Part shown: positions 8,151 to 16,211 of the stretch, one piece after another | Position numbering within the stretch: the stretch's first letter is position 1 | Layout of the letters: each line of letters opens with the position of its first letter | From: DRKI01 sp011051875 | GTDB lineage: Bacteria > Desulfobacterota > Desulfobulbia > Desulfobulbales > Desulfobulbaceae | DNA: 64,000 nt | Reading direction: 5' to 3' | Assembly: GCA_026990385.1 (NCBI GenBank) | Contig: JALXDL010000110.1 | Span: forward strand, 37,663 to 101,662 | Program-made: the position numbers and the translations under genes | Notes under the pieces: model-generated | Database searches by the model: none | Told to the model about the DNA's origin: nothing | The model's input: only the letters and a program-made list of their open reading frames with translations

Positions 8151-10064
8151 ATGTCCAGCCTCAAGGTCGGCGATACCCTCGACACCTTTGTCATTGACCG
8201 GATCCTGCACGGCGGGGCCATGGCGTCCATCTACCGTGCCAGGGACCTGCTCACCGGGCAGACCGTGGTCCTCAAGGTGCCCCTGGGCGATATCTTCAAC
8301 CATCCGGTCCGATTCTATCATTATCAGAACGAGGAGCGGATAGGCCGCTACCTGGACCATCCCGGCGTGGTCCGGTTCTTTTACCGCCGGCGGAGCAGGC
8401 CCTACATCGTTCTCGAGTACCTGGAGGGCAGGGAGCTGCGCACCCTGGTCGGTCCCGGCCGGACCGTGGACACAGGCAGGGCCTGCCGCATCATTGTCCG
8501 TATCGCCCGGGTTCTTGAATACCTGCACAAGCAGGGGATCTGTCACCTGGATCTCAAGCCCGAGAACATCATTCTCGCTGAGCACGATTTCCCCCGTCTG
8601 CTCGATTTCGGCCTGGCCAGCCGCCGCGGCATGGAGGATCTGCTGGCCGAGGATTTCCCGGTTCCCCATGGCACCCCCTACTACATCGCCCCGGAACAGC
8701 TCCAGACCAGGGTCCACCTGGAGGCCAGCGATATCTACAGCCTGGGGGTGCTCTTCTACGAGATGCTCACGGGACACCTGCCCTTTCCCCGCTCCCGGAA
8801 GGTCTCTGTGACCCGCTGGCGGCTCAAGGTCGACCCGGTACCGCCCCGCTGGTATGAGCCGGATATTCCGCCCCAGCTCCAGCAGATCATCCTCACCTGT
8901 CTTGCACGGGATTCCGGTCGCCGGTACGGGGACGTGGGCAGGTTGATCCGGGACCTGGATGATTTTCCCGCCCTGCCGGTGACCGAGGCCGGCAGGCAGA
9001 GGCGCCGTCCCTGGCAGTGGCTCGCCTTTTTCCTCCCGGCGCCGTCGCCTCCGGAGATCCCGGATGCTGTGCCCGACGGGGACCATCTCTACCAGGTCCT
9101 GGGCACGGTGATCAACGATGACACCTCGGACGCCGTGGTTGAGATCGCCCGCCGCAGAACCCTGCTTCACCACGGCCAGGCGACCCTGCTCTTTGTCATC
9201 GAGGAGGAGGGCGATATGTTTGTGCGCTACAGCAGGGAGGTGGAGGGGGAGCGGTTTCGCCACCGCCTGGAGCGCTATATCCAGCTCTTTCGCCACTACA
9301 ACCTGGATCCGACCGTCCGGCTGGTCCGGGGCGAGGTGGTTGAGACCATCATCGAGATCGCCGAGCGGATCAGGGCCGACCTGATCGTCCTCGGACCGCC
9401 GCGCAGACGGACCTTCTTCTCCCAGTCGGTGATCGATGCCGTGATCAGCGCCAGCCGGCGGCCCGTACTGGTGGCCACTGGCGATGCCATGAACGATGAC
9501 GTCTGGACCCTGCCGCGGCTCACGCCGGCTGAGCTGACCGCCGGACAGGTACTGAGCCTGGATCTTTTTCTCATCGACTGCTGGTTCGATCACGTGGAGT
9601 GGCTGGCCGACCTGGCCCTGGCCCTGGTACAGGAGAAGGAGCCGGTCTCGGACAGGGACGTGCAGCAGTGCTGCCTGGCCAGGTGGCTGGATCTTCTCCG
9701 CTCCCGGCCCGCCTGGCAGCAGGTGGCGGCGCTGCTGGAACCGGTGCACGATGCATTGCGGGCCATTGCCCGGGATATGCGGGTGGCTGCCCACAGCGAG
9801 GAGCGGCTGCGCCAGCTCTACCTGGACCGGGCCCTGCCCTGTGCCTGCCGGTTCCGCCGCCAGCTGCAGCGGGTGAGCACCCTGGTTCGGCAACTGTCCG
9901 GCAACCAGCGTCTCGAAGAGGTGGAATCGCTGTCAGCCCTGCTCTGTCCCGTCTATTCCGACGGAGTGCCCACGGGCGGCCCGCTGCTCCAGCTCCATAC
10001 CCTGCGGGAGTACATGCTTGACAGCCGTCTGCCACCGCCGGGCAGCAGGGAGGGCGCCTCCTGA
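8151..10064 (+). CDS. Hanks-type Ser/Thr protein kinase fused to USP and CZB-like domains
   Basis: 637 residues from ATG 8151, which has AGGAG upstream. Kinase domain about 1-275: glycine loop ILHGGAMASIY, Lys42, catalytic HLDLKPEN (D134, N139), DFG (152-154) and APE. All key residues are present, so it should be active. A short hydrophobic WQWLAFFLPAP stretch (about 287-297) separates it from a USP-like domain (about 313-445, ending LIVLGPPRRR). The C-terminal part resembles a zinc-binding CZB domain: DHVEWL (H481, W484), CCLARW (C507/C508, W512) and PVHDAL (H533), with one usual ligand unclear. The stop overlaps the next start (TGATG). Family knowledge says it phosphorylates Ser/Thr; the USP and CZB parts suggest nucleotide and zinc/redox inputs (inference). 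Confidence 0.9.
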   Translation: MSSLKVGDTLDTFVIDRILHGGAMASIYRARDLLTGQTVVLKVPLGDIFNHPVRFYHYQNEERIGRYLDHPGVVRFFYRRRSRPYIVLEYLEGRELRTLVGPGRTVDTGRACRIIVRIARVLEYLHKQGICHLDLKPENIILAEHDFPRLLDFGLASRRGMEDLLAEDFPVPHGTPYYIAPEQLQTRVHLEASDIYSLGVLFYEMLTGHLPFPRSRKVSVTRWRLKVDPVPPRWYEPDIPPQLQQIILTCLARDSGRRYGDVGRLIRDLDDFPALPVTEAGRQRRRPWQWLAFFLPAPSPPEIPDAVPDGDHLYQVLGTVINDDTSDAVVEIARRRTLLHHGQATLLFVIEEEGDMFVRYSREVEGERFRHRLERYIQLFRHYNLDPTVRLVRGEVVETIIEIAERIRADLIVLGPPRRRTFFSQSVIDAVISASRRPVLVATGDAMNDDVWTLPRLTPAELTAGQVLSLDLFLIDCWFDHVEWLADLALALVQEKEPVSDRDVQQCCLARWLDLLRSRPAWQQVAALLEPVHDALRAIARDMRVAAHSEERLRQLYLDRALPCACRFRRQLQRVSTLVRQLSGNQRLEEVESLSALLCPVYSDGVPTGGPLLQLHTLREYMLDSRLPPPGSREGAS

Positions 10065-10807
10065 TGCGGCTGGCCGTGTTTGCCGATATCCATGCCAACC
10101 TGGCAGCGCTGCAGGCCGTGGTTGCCGACATGGCTGAGCGGAATGTCCATCGTCACTGCTGCCTGGGCGATATCGTGGGATACGGCCCCCAGCCCAACGA
10201 GTGCATCGACCTGGTCCGTTCCCTGCCCCGGTTGATCTGCATCCGCGGCAACCACGATGCCGCGGCAACCTGGCACTATTCGCCCTACAGCATGCAGAAA
10301 CAGGCCACTGCCGCCATTCTCTGGACCATGGATCAACTGAGGCCGGAAAACGCAGCCTTCCTGGAAGGGCTGCCGCTGTTGCGATCCATGGGCAACATGC
10401 TCTTTGCCCATGCCAATCCCTACAATCCCGGTGCATTCCGCTACGTGCTCGAGGGCAAGTATGCCCGCCGCAGTTTCGGTGCGACCAGGCAGCCGCTGAT
10501 CTTTGTCGGCCATACCCATATCCCCATGATTATCACCCGGCCGAACATCTTCCGGATCACCTTTCTTCAGCCCCGCGGCCCGGTCGTGCACAGGCTCGAT
10601 CTGAAGAAACGCCACATCATCAACTGCGGTTCCGTGGGACAGCCGCGGGACCGGGATCCCAGGGCATGCTACTGTATCTGGGATACCAGGGAGCAGGCCC
10701 TGGAATACCGACGCCTGGAATATGACACCGCGGCCACTGCCGCAGGGATCAGGGCCATTGACGCCCTGTCCGATTCCATGATTCGCCGCCTTCGACGCGG
10801 TCTCTGA
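10064..10807 (+). CDS. Calcineurin-like metallophosphoesterase
   Basis: 247 residues with all blocks of the fold: DIHAN (D8, H10), GDIVGYGP, GNHD (about 62-65), a middle HAN and GHTH (about 149-152). It resembles the YfcE/ApaH-like group. Translation is coupled to the kinase upstream through a TGATG overlap. The set of an active Ser/Thr kinase and a phosphoesterase in one transcript raises the possibility that it reverses the kinase's phosphorylation, although many such enzymes act on small molecules or nucleic acids. Substrate unknown. Confidence 0.88.
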   Translation: MRLAVFADIHANLAALQAVVADMAERNVHRHCCLGDIVGYGPQPNECIDLVRSLPRLICIRGNHDAAATWHYSPYSMQKQATAAILWTMDQLRPENAAFLEGLPLLRSMGNMLFAHANPYNPGAFRYVLEGKYARRSFGATRQPLIFVGHTHIPMIITRPNIFRITFLQPRGPVVHRLDLKKRHIINCGSVGQPRDRDPRACYCIWDTREQALEYRRLEYDTAATAAGIRAIDALSDSMIRRLRRGL

Positions 10808-10833
10808 TGCCGGCGGGCCGTGCGAACTGTCAT

Positions 10834-10877
10834 GACCTGAATTGAGCGTTGTACCCATCTGCAAATGGAAAAAGACA
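10834..10877 (+). repeat. Dispersed TIR element, copy B (left end only)
   Basis: GACCTGAATTGAGCGTT followed by ACCCATCTGCAAATGGAAAA matches the left ~44 bases of copies A and D. The rest of the element is missing. It sits between two genes of the signalling operon. Confidence 0.8.
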
Positions 10878-10912
10878 ACTCGTGCAGTGCCGGGTCCTGC
10901 GGAGGATGAACC

Positions 10913-12583
10913 ATGATACCGCGCTTCAACGACAACAATCTCCGCCTCAGGTTCCTGATCCGCGCGGCCCTGCTGCTGGCCTGCTGCGGTTTCCTGGGCG
11001 CAACCCTCTACTATTTCCACCTCAGGGCGATGCTGGTCCGGGACGCCCTGGACACCTCGGAGATCATCCTCCTGGAGGTGGAGTCCATCCGCCAGTATGT
11101 CCGTGACGAACTGCGGCCGGCTATCTCCGGCCGCGAACCGGCGGACACCTTTATCATCGAGGCCATGTCATCCACCTATGTCAGCCTCAGTATCATGCGC
11201 CGTTTCGGAGACAAGATGCCGGGATACAGCTTCCGCCGGGCCTCGCTCAATCCGCTCAACCCGGAAAACAGGGCCGATGATTTTGAGGAGGAGATGTTCT
11301 CCTGGTTCGAGGAGGATCCCTCCAGGACCATCTGGCGCGGTATTGTGGAACGTAATGGTCGGCTCTCGTTCGTGACCGTGGTCCCTGACTACATGGAGAA
11401 AGGATGTCTGCGCTGTCATGGCGACGTGAACAGGGCGCCGGCAGAGATCATCCGCCGTTACGGCACAGGCGGCGGCTACCGGTTCAGGGAAGGTGATCTT
11501 GCCGGGGTCGATTCGGTTGCCATTCCGGTGGCCCGGGCCTTTGCCAGGATCCGGCGCAATTCCATGCTTGTTTTTGTCGTGATCATGGCCGGGGCGGTTC
11601 TGCTCCTCTATCTCTTCAACCGTCTCTTCAACTCCCTGGTCATCCGGCGTCTTGTCCGGGTGAGCCGCGCCCTGGACAACGGGGAATCCGGGCCGCAGCC
11701 GGGACTGGACGAACTCGACCTGTTGCGGAGATCGGTGGCCGTGCTGTCGCACTATGTCCAGGCGGCCCGCAAGGGGGCCGGCCTGCTGCCCAACTTCATC
11801 GATTCCTGCCGCATCGGTCCACCCGTCCTCGGCGGTACCTTCTCCTGGATCCATTCCGGCTACGATCTCAAGCACGGGCAGGAGGTGACCCTCAAGATCG
11901 GCCTGGAGGAGATCCTGATCAACCCCCTGTACTCTGCCTGCCTGCGGTCCGAATTCCGCCTGTTCTCCGGGTTCCGTCACCCCTGTGTACCCGCGGTCCG
12001 GGAAGAGCGGCACACCCTGCTCATCCTGGAGCCGCTGCCGGAAACCGACCTGGGCCGGTGGATCGAGTCGGACAGCAATACGGCCCGGAACAGGAAGATC
12101 ATCCTGGAGCAGCTCTGCGACCTGTTGGCGGCTCTGCACACCGAAGGTATTGTCCATCACGACCTGCGGGCCGAGGTCTTTCTGGTGGGCGGGGCCGGGG
12201 AACTCTGGCTCACGGACATGGGGTTGGCCGCAAAGACGGACGAACCGGACGTGATCCTCTCCTCGGGTCTCGGCCCGCAGGGCGATCCCCGCACCATGGC
12301 CCCGGAACAGTTGCAGGGAGAACGGGGCAATCCGCTCTGTGATATCTATGGGGTTGGTGTTATGATATACAGGCTGGTCACCCGGACCATGCCCTTTGCC
12401 GTTGTGGAGGATGATCCCGTGGACTGGCTGCGGGCCAAGAGGAAGATCACGCCGCCCTCGTCCCATCTGCCGGACCTGGATCCCGGGCTGGAGCGGGTCA
12501 TCCTCAAGGCCATGGCCTGGGATCCGGAGGACCGGTACCAGTGGATCGAGGATCTGTGGGAGGACCTGGAGCAGGTGCTGTGA
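10913..12583 (+). CDS. Membrane haem-sensor (DUF3365/Tll0287-like) fused to a Ser/Thr kinase-like domain, probable pseudokinase
   Basis: 556 residues. TM1 is about 13-35 and TM2 about 217-237, enclosing a periplasmic DUF3365-like domain with haem motif CLRCH (165-169). The cytoplasmic part (about 298-550) has the protein-kinase layout: a degraded glycine loop, K328 in EVTLKIG, catalytic-loop D417 in HHDLRAEV, D435 in TDMGLA (DFG replaced by DMG), APE (463-465) and a Ser/Thr-kinase-like C-lobe. The catalytic-loop Lys is Arg419 and the metal-binding Asn is Val422, so phosphotransfer is probably weak or absent. It could signal allosterically, for instance to the active kinase two genes upstream (inference). 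The sensor domain matches that of the histidine kinase at 1209-3794. Confidence 0.87.
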   Translation: MIPRFNDNNLRLRFLIRAALLLACCGFLGATLYYFHLRAMLVRDALDTSEIILLEVESIRQYVRDELRPAISGREPADTFIIEAMSSTYVSLSIMRRFGDKMPGYSFRRASLNPLNPENRADDFEEEMFSWFEEDPSRTIWRGIVERNGRLSFVTVVPDYMEKGCLRCHGDVNRAPAEIIRRYGTGGGYRFREGDLAGVDSVAIPVARAFARIRRNSMLVFVVIMAGAVLLLYLFNRLFNSLVIRRLVRVSRALDNGESGPQPGLDELDLLRRSVAVLSHYVQAARKGAGLLPNFIDSCRIGPPVLGGTFSWIHSGYDLKHGQEVTLKIGLEEILINPLYSACLRSEFRLFSGFRHPCVPAVREERHTLLILEPLPETDLGRWIESDSNTARNRKIILEQLCDLLAALHTEGIVHHDLRAEVFLVGGAGELWLTDMGLAAKTDEPDVILSSGLGPQGDPRTMAPEQLQGERGNPLCDIYGVGVMIYRLVTRTMPFAVVEDDPVDWLRAKRKITPPSSHLPDLDPGLERVILKAMAWDPEDRYQWIEDLWEDLEQVL

Positions 12584-12650
12584 AGTGCGGCCGTGCCCCG
12601 GGTGTGCCGGCGGAAAAGAAACGCAACCGCGAAGCAGGAGAAGACAAGCC

Positions 12651-13637
12651 ATGAAAGAGACACCGCAACATAATCTCGGCCTGGACCTGGTCCGGGTGAC
12701 CGAGGCCGCCGCCCTGGCCGCAGCGCGCTGGATGGGCAGGGGCTCCAGGGAAGAGGGGGACAGGGCCGCCGTCGATGCCATGCGGATCAGTTTCCACTCC
12801 GTGAATATCCGTGGCACGGTGGTGATCGGCGAGGGCGAGAAGGATCACGCCCCCATGCTCTACAACGGCGAGGAGGTGGGCTCGGGCAGCGGCCCTGAGA
12901 TGGACCTGGCCGTCGACCCGGTGGAGGGCACGCGCCTGCTGGCGCACGGCCGGCCCAATGCCATCGCCGTGGTCTCCATGGCACCGCGCGGCACCATGTA
13001 CGATCCCGGTCCGGCCTTTTACATGAACAAGCTGGTGGGGCCGGCCGAGACCAGGGGCGCGCTTGATATCCGGGCGCCGGTGGCCGAGAATCTCCGCCAG
13101 GCGGCCGGCGCCCTGGGCAAGGACGTGGACGACCTGGTGGTCTTTGTGCTCGACAAGGAGCGGCACATCGGGCTGGTGGAGGAGATCAGGGCCGCCGGAG
13201 CCCGAATCCAGCTCCACACCGACGGCGACGTGGCCGGCGCCCTGATGGCGGTGATGCCCGGAACCGGTATCGACCTGATGATGGGTACCGGCGGCACCCC
13301 GGAGGGTGTGCTCGCAGCCACCGCCATCAGGGTCATGGGCGGAGAGATGCAGGGTATGCTCGATCCCCAGTCCATGGAGGAGGAAGCGGCCCTGCTTGCC
13401 GACGGCTATGCCATGGACCGGGTGCTCACCTGCCATGATCTTGTTGCCAGCGACGATGTCTTTTTCGTGGCCACCGGCATCACCGGCGGCAGCTTCCTGA
13501 ACGGTGTCGAGTTCACCGGCAAGGGAGCCCGCACCTCCTCCATGGTCATGCGCGGCCACACCGGCACTATCCGCTACATCGATGCCCACCACACCTTTGA
13601 CCGGCTGATGCGGATTTCCGCCATTGACTATGACTGA
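12651..13637 (+). CDS. glpX: Class II fructose-1,6-bisphosphatase
   Basis: 328 residues from ATG 12651 (CAGGAG upstream); the frame is open further 5' but that part is not protein-like. GlpX-family blocks include VIGEGEKDHAPMLYNGE, the metal-binding DLAVDPVEGT, DGDVAGAL and GTGGTPEGVLAA. The enzyme removes the 1-phosphate of fructose 1,6-bisphosphate, the committed gluconeogenic step, which suits growth on lactate, acetate or CO2. It lies 67 nt after the pseudokinase on the same strand and may be the last gene of that transcript, an unusual place for a metabolic enzyme; rpe and pgi lie 13-15 kb away. Confidence 0.95.
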   Translation: MKETPQHNLGLDLVRVTEAAALAAARWMGRGSREEGDRAAVDAMRISFHSVNIRGTVVIGEGEKDHAPMLYNGEEVGSGSGPEMDLAVDPVEGTRLLAHGRPNAIAVVSMAPRGTMYDPGPAFYMNKLVGPAETRGALDIRAPVAENLRQAAGALGKDVDDLVVFVLDKERHIGLVEEIRAAGARIQLHTDGDVAGALMAVMPGTGIDLMMGTGGTPEGVLAATAIRVMGGEMQGMLDPQSMEEEAALLADGYAMDRVLTCHDLVASDDVFFVATGITGGSFLNGVEFTGKGARTSSMVMRGHTGTIRYIDAHHTFDRLMRISAIDYD

Positions 13638-13682
13638 TGCCGCCGGGCAACGTCCGGCCCGCCGTCCGGAAGCGGCCCTGTT

Positions 13683-14474
13683 TCAGCGTTCCCAGGTGGT
13701 ATAGCCGATCTGCATGCGACCCGGGCTCGGCCCGGCCGGAACGTTGACCCGGAACTGGGCGTAACGACGTTCAGACGTGCGGACGCAGACATAGGTGCCC
13801 GCTGTCAGGTCGCGGACCGGTATGGGCTTTTCGGCCAGGCGCAGGGCGGCGCAGCCGTCCTTTCCCAGGGAGCGTTTTCCGGCAATGGCGATCCTGGCCC
13901 GGTTGCGGGGCGTGATGTAGCGCTCGAGCGGCGTCTTGGCCTGGAACCAGATATCAGCTCCCGGTCCGGAGCTGATGCGGCCCTTGTCGAAGTCGGCCAT
14001 GAAGGTCTGCCGCAGTTCAAGGGTCCCGGTGCGATGGGTCTTGGGGGCCGGGAAGCAGTCGGCGCTCCATATGCCGGCATACTTGAAGGCAAAGCGGCCG
14101 GCCATGCGGAACTCGGGATCGCCCGGTTTGCGGTCGCTGGGCCGGTTGAGGGCGTCGCTGGTCCGGACGACGATTCCCTTGAACTGCTGGTGGGAGGTTG
14201 CGGGTTCCAGGGTCCGCTGAAACTGGATCACCTCGCCCCGCCACCGGCCCGAGATGGTATGTTCAAAAGGCCCGGCGCCGGTGTTCCTGGTGACCAGGGT
14301 CCGGCCGCTGATGCGCTCGCCGGTGCGGGTGAACTCGAGAAATCCCGTGTCCCCCTGGTGGAGATCGAGTCGGCAGCGCCACTGTTCAGCGGCCCTGCCG
14401 GGTCCGGCGGCAAGCAGCAGGAGCAGAAGTGATATGACCAGGGCCAGGTGGTTTCTCGGTCTTCTGTGCATCAT
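13683..14474 (-). CDS. Secreted protein of unknown function
   Basis: 263 residues from ATG 14474, preceded by AAGGAGG with 5-nt spacing. A signal peptide is clear: basic MMHRRPRNHLA, hydrophobic LVISLLLLLLAAGPG, then AAEQWRC with a plausible cut after GRAA. The mature part is beta-rich and basic, with cysteines at WRC, ADC, DGC and YVC that could pair. No catalytic motif seen. It follows the DUF6765 gene on the same strand with a 116-nt gap and may share its riboswitch-controlled transcript. Confidence 0.75.
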   Translation of the reverse strand: MMHRRPRNHLALVISLLLLLLAAGPGRAAEQWRCRLDLHQGDTGFLEFTRTGERISGRTLVTRNTGAGPFEHTISGRWRGEVIQFQRTLEPATSHQQFKGIVVRTSDALNRPSDRKPGDPEFRMAGRFAFKYAGIWSADCFPAPKTHRTGTLELRQTFMADFDKGRISSGPGADIWFQAKTPLERYITPRNRARIAIAGKRSLGKDGCAALRLAEKPIPVRDLTAGTYVCVRTSERRYAQFRVNVPAGPSPGRMQIGYTTWER

Positions 14475-14590
14475 GATTTCCTCCTTGGCAGACGGATATG
14501 ATCGTGGCACCGTCGTCCCGGTACCGGGCAGTCGGAATCCGGCGCCGGAGAGACGAGGGGCGGAACGGCTTTTCCCGGCGGGAAAGGGAA

Positions 14591-15649
14591 TCAGAGGAAG
14601 AGTCCCATGCCGGGCATCAGGTCATGAATCACGTGGTTCTGGTACTGCCAGGCCGCCTGGATAAAGAGACTGCCGTCAAACCGGTTCAGCGGCGTACCGT
14701 TGAAGAATGCCTCGCGGATCCTGTTGGCGTCCCACAGCTTGGGATGGTAGTTGAGCTGGCTGTCGGCGCGTTTGGTCGCAAACAGCTTCTTCCTGGCAAT
14801 GGCCTTTTTCCAGGCCTGGATCCGGACCTCCTTGCTTCCCTGGACCGCGATGATCTCCGCCACCGTGCCCCGGATCTTCTGCCAGCCCATGCCGCCGGCC
14901 GGCGACTGGTGCTCGGGGTGGCGGGCGAGAAACCTGCGGAACAGCTTGTGCAACTCACGGCAGCCGTCGAGAAAGTCCCCGGGGTTGTCGCGCTGGATCA
15001 GGGGCCGGCCGTCCTCGGGCTTGTATTCCCATTTCAGGTAGGGCCGGTCAGGAAAGGTGGCGACGGAGCCGTGTCCCACCGGCAGGATCTCGGCCACGGT
15101 GCCGATGCCGCGCTCCCGGAATTCGTCGAGCTTGGCCATGATGTACCGGTAGATGGAGGATTCCCTGTCCAGGTTGGTGGCCCGCAGAGTCTTGTTGATG
15201 ATCCTGTTCCACTCCCGGTTCAGGCCGACGAAGCCATGGTGGGAGAACGTGTCGGCAAAGACGTGGCTGACGACGCCGAGCAGGTGGAGGCCGTGCCGGC
15301 CGTTTCCCTCTTCCACGGCAAAGGTGCAGATCTTCTTTGCCAGGGAACTGTTTTTGCGGCAAACCAGCCGTTCGGTGAAAGTGGCGCTGTCCGGATCGTT
15401 GCCGGGCAGGAAGTGAAACGGAATCCACACCTTCCACTGCTCCGCGGCAATGGTGTTGGCATAGTCCAGGGGCTTGTGCGAGGTGGGGAGCGGCAGGACC
15501 GCGACATCACTGTCCAGATAGATCATCTTGTCATTCAGGGCGTCATCGACGAACTGTGACGCCTGGGCCACGATGCGGGCGCTCTTCGGCTTCATGCCGG
15601 CCGCCCTGGCCAGGGCATAGACTCCGTAGTAGTGCATGTCGAGCTGCAT
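14591..15649 (-). CDS. DUF6765 family protein (zinc phospholipase C-like fold suspected)
   Basis: 352 residues with ribosome-binding site AAGGAGG 6 nt from ATG. MQLDMHYYGVYALARAAGM at the N-terminus and HLLGVVSHVFADTFSHHGF (about 142-160) are typical of DUF6765. The N-terminal Asp/His and the HxxxD-like central helix resemble the metal ligands of zinc-dependent phospholipase C/S1-P1 nucleases; this link is my inference. There is no signal peptide. The leader carries a GEMM-type cyclic-dinucleotide riboswitch (15733-15812) with an overlapping terminator (15709-15749), so expression should respond to c-di-GMP or cGAMP. Confidence 0.82.
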   Translation of the reverse strand: MQLDMHYYGVYALARAAGMKPKSARIVAQASQFVDDALNDKMIYLDSDVAVLPLPTSHKPLDYANTIAAEQWKVWIPFHFLPGNDPDSATFTERLVCRKNSSLAKKICTFAVEEGNGRHGLHLLGVVSHVFADTFSHHGFVGLNREWNRIINKTLRATNLDRESSIYRYIMAKLDEFRERGIGTVAEILPVGHGSVATFPDRPYLKWEYKPEDGRPLIQRDNPGDFLDGCRELHKLFRRFLARHPEHQSPAGGMGWQKIRGTVAEIIAVQGSKEVRIQAWKKAIARKKLFATKRADSQLNYHPKLWDANRIREAFFNGTPLNRFDGSLFIQAAWQYQNHVIHDLMPGMGLFL

Positions 15650-15708
15650 GGGGTTCCTCCTTTCTTCCGGGTTTGCGGGACAGGTTTCCGAAGCGGTGCC
15701 GGATGCAG

Positions 15709-15749
15709 AAAAAAAGCCGGACTGCCCTGTTGATAAAGGCAGCCCGGCT
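15709..15749 (-). terminator. Riboswitch-controlled intrinsic terminator (attenuator)
   Basis: On the minus strand AGCCGGGCTGCC (15749-15738) pairs with GGCAGTCCGGCT (15726-15715) with one G-T wobble, followed by seven T (15715-15709). No gene lies upstream on this strand before the riboswitch promoter, so this is a leader attenuator for the DUF6765 gene starting at 15649. Its 5' arm is the conserved 3' part of the aptamer, so ligand binding should block the terminator (ON switch). Confidence 0.82.
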
Positions 15750-15812
15750 ATCCTGTTGCCTGGACCCGTGGCTTTCCGTCCCCGGCATGATCGGGTTTGG
15801 CTTTTTCTTTAT
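15733..15812 (-). promoter_or_regulatory. GEMM-type (cyclic di-GMP-I / cGAMP) riboswitch aptamer
   Basis: Read on the minus strand, the conserved blocks appear in GEMM order: GCCAAACC, then GGGGACGGAAAGCC, ACGGGTCC, a short hairpin, and GGATAGCCGGGCTGCC. P1 closes by ATAAAG (15812-15807) with CTTTAT (15738-15733). The base before the 5' GC is A. In this family A at that position (G20 in the c-di-GMP type) is linked to the cGAMP-selective GEMM-Ib subtype, if my alignment is right; ours has one extra C there, so subtype is uncertain. The terminator immediately downstream overlaps the 3' block. Confidence 0.85.
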
Positions 15813-15819
15813 GTTCCCG

Positions 15820-15848
15820 ATGGTACCTGTGACCGGGCAGAAACGCAA
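15820..15848 (-). promoter_or_regulatory. Sigma-70 promoter for the riboswitch-DUF6765 transcript
   Basis: Minus strand: -35 TTGCGT (15848-15843), exactly 17 bases of spacer, -10 TACCAT (15825-15820). Transcription would begin near 15813, directly before the aptamer. The fit of position supports both calls. Confidence 0.6.
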
Positions 15849-16211
15849 GCAAAACAGTCGGGTCGGCTGGCGCAGGGGCGTGGCCGCAACCAGTGAGATG
15901 CCGTACCGGAGGACAAGGGGCATTTTTTGTCTGCAGATGGGTGAGACGCTCGATTCAGGGGAAAGAAATGCTTGTCTTTTGAGACGGATTCCTTTAGTTT
16001 TGGGCATATGCAAGGAGTGTAACCGTTCGCCGGGGCGAACCCGCCATGTGGGGACGGGGAGGCCTGATCGGGCGAAGATTGGGTGCTGATGAACGTTTAC
16101 CAGGGAGTTGGTTCCCGGTTTTTTCCATAGCCCCGTCTGCCGCGGGACTTCCCGCCTGCCGCTGGCGCCGCCTGCGCCCGGGTTCCGCCGGGCAGACCGA
16201 GGAGTTCCTTT
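15849..16211. other. Intergenic region upstream of the ABC exporter gene
   Basis: It holds a fragment of the dispersed repeat (15931-15959) and a hairpin with 7-bp stem GTTCGCC/GGCGAAC (16025-16040). The promoter of the rightward ABC transporter should lie here, but no clear -35/-10 pair was found. Open frames in it look non-coding. Confidence 0.5.
15931..15959 (-). repeat. Dispersed TIR element, copy C (end fragment, inverted)
   Basis: CTGCAGATGGGTGAGACGCT followed by CGATTCAGG is the reverse complement of the left end (CCTGAATYGAGCGTCTCACCC). Only about 29-40 bases remain. Confidence 0.75.

Noticed and set aside
7926..9893. 655-codon minus-strand frame opposite the Ser/Thr kinase
   Set aside because: The plus-strand kinase has every catalytic motif; the antisense product has none.
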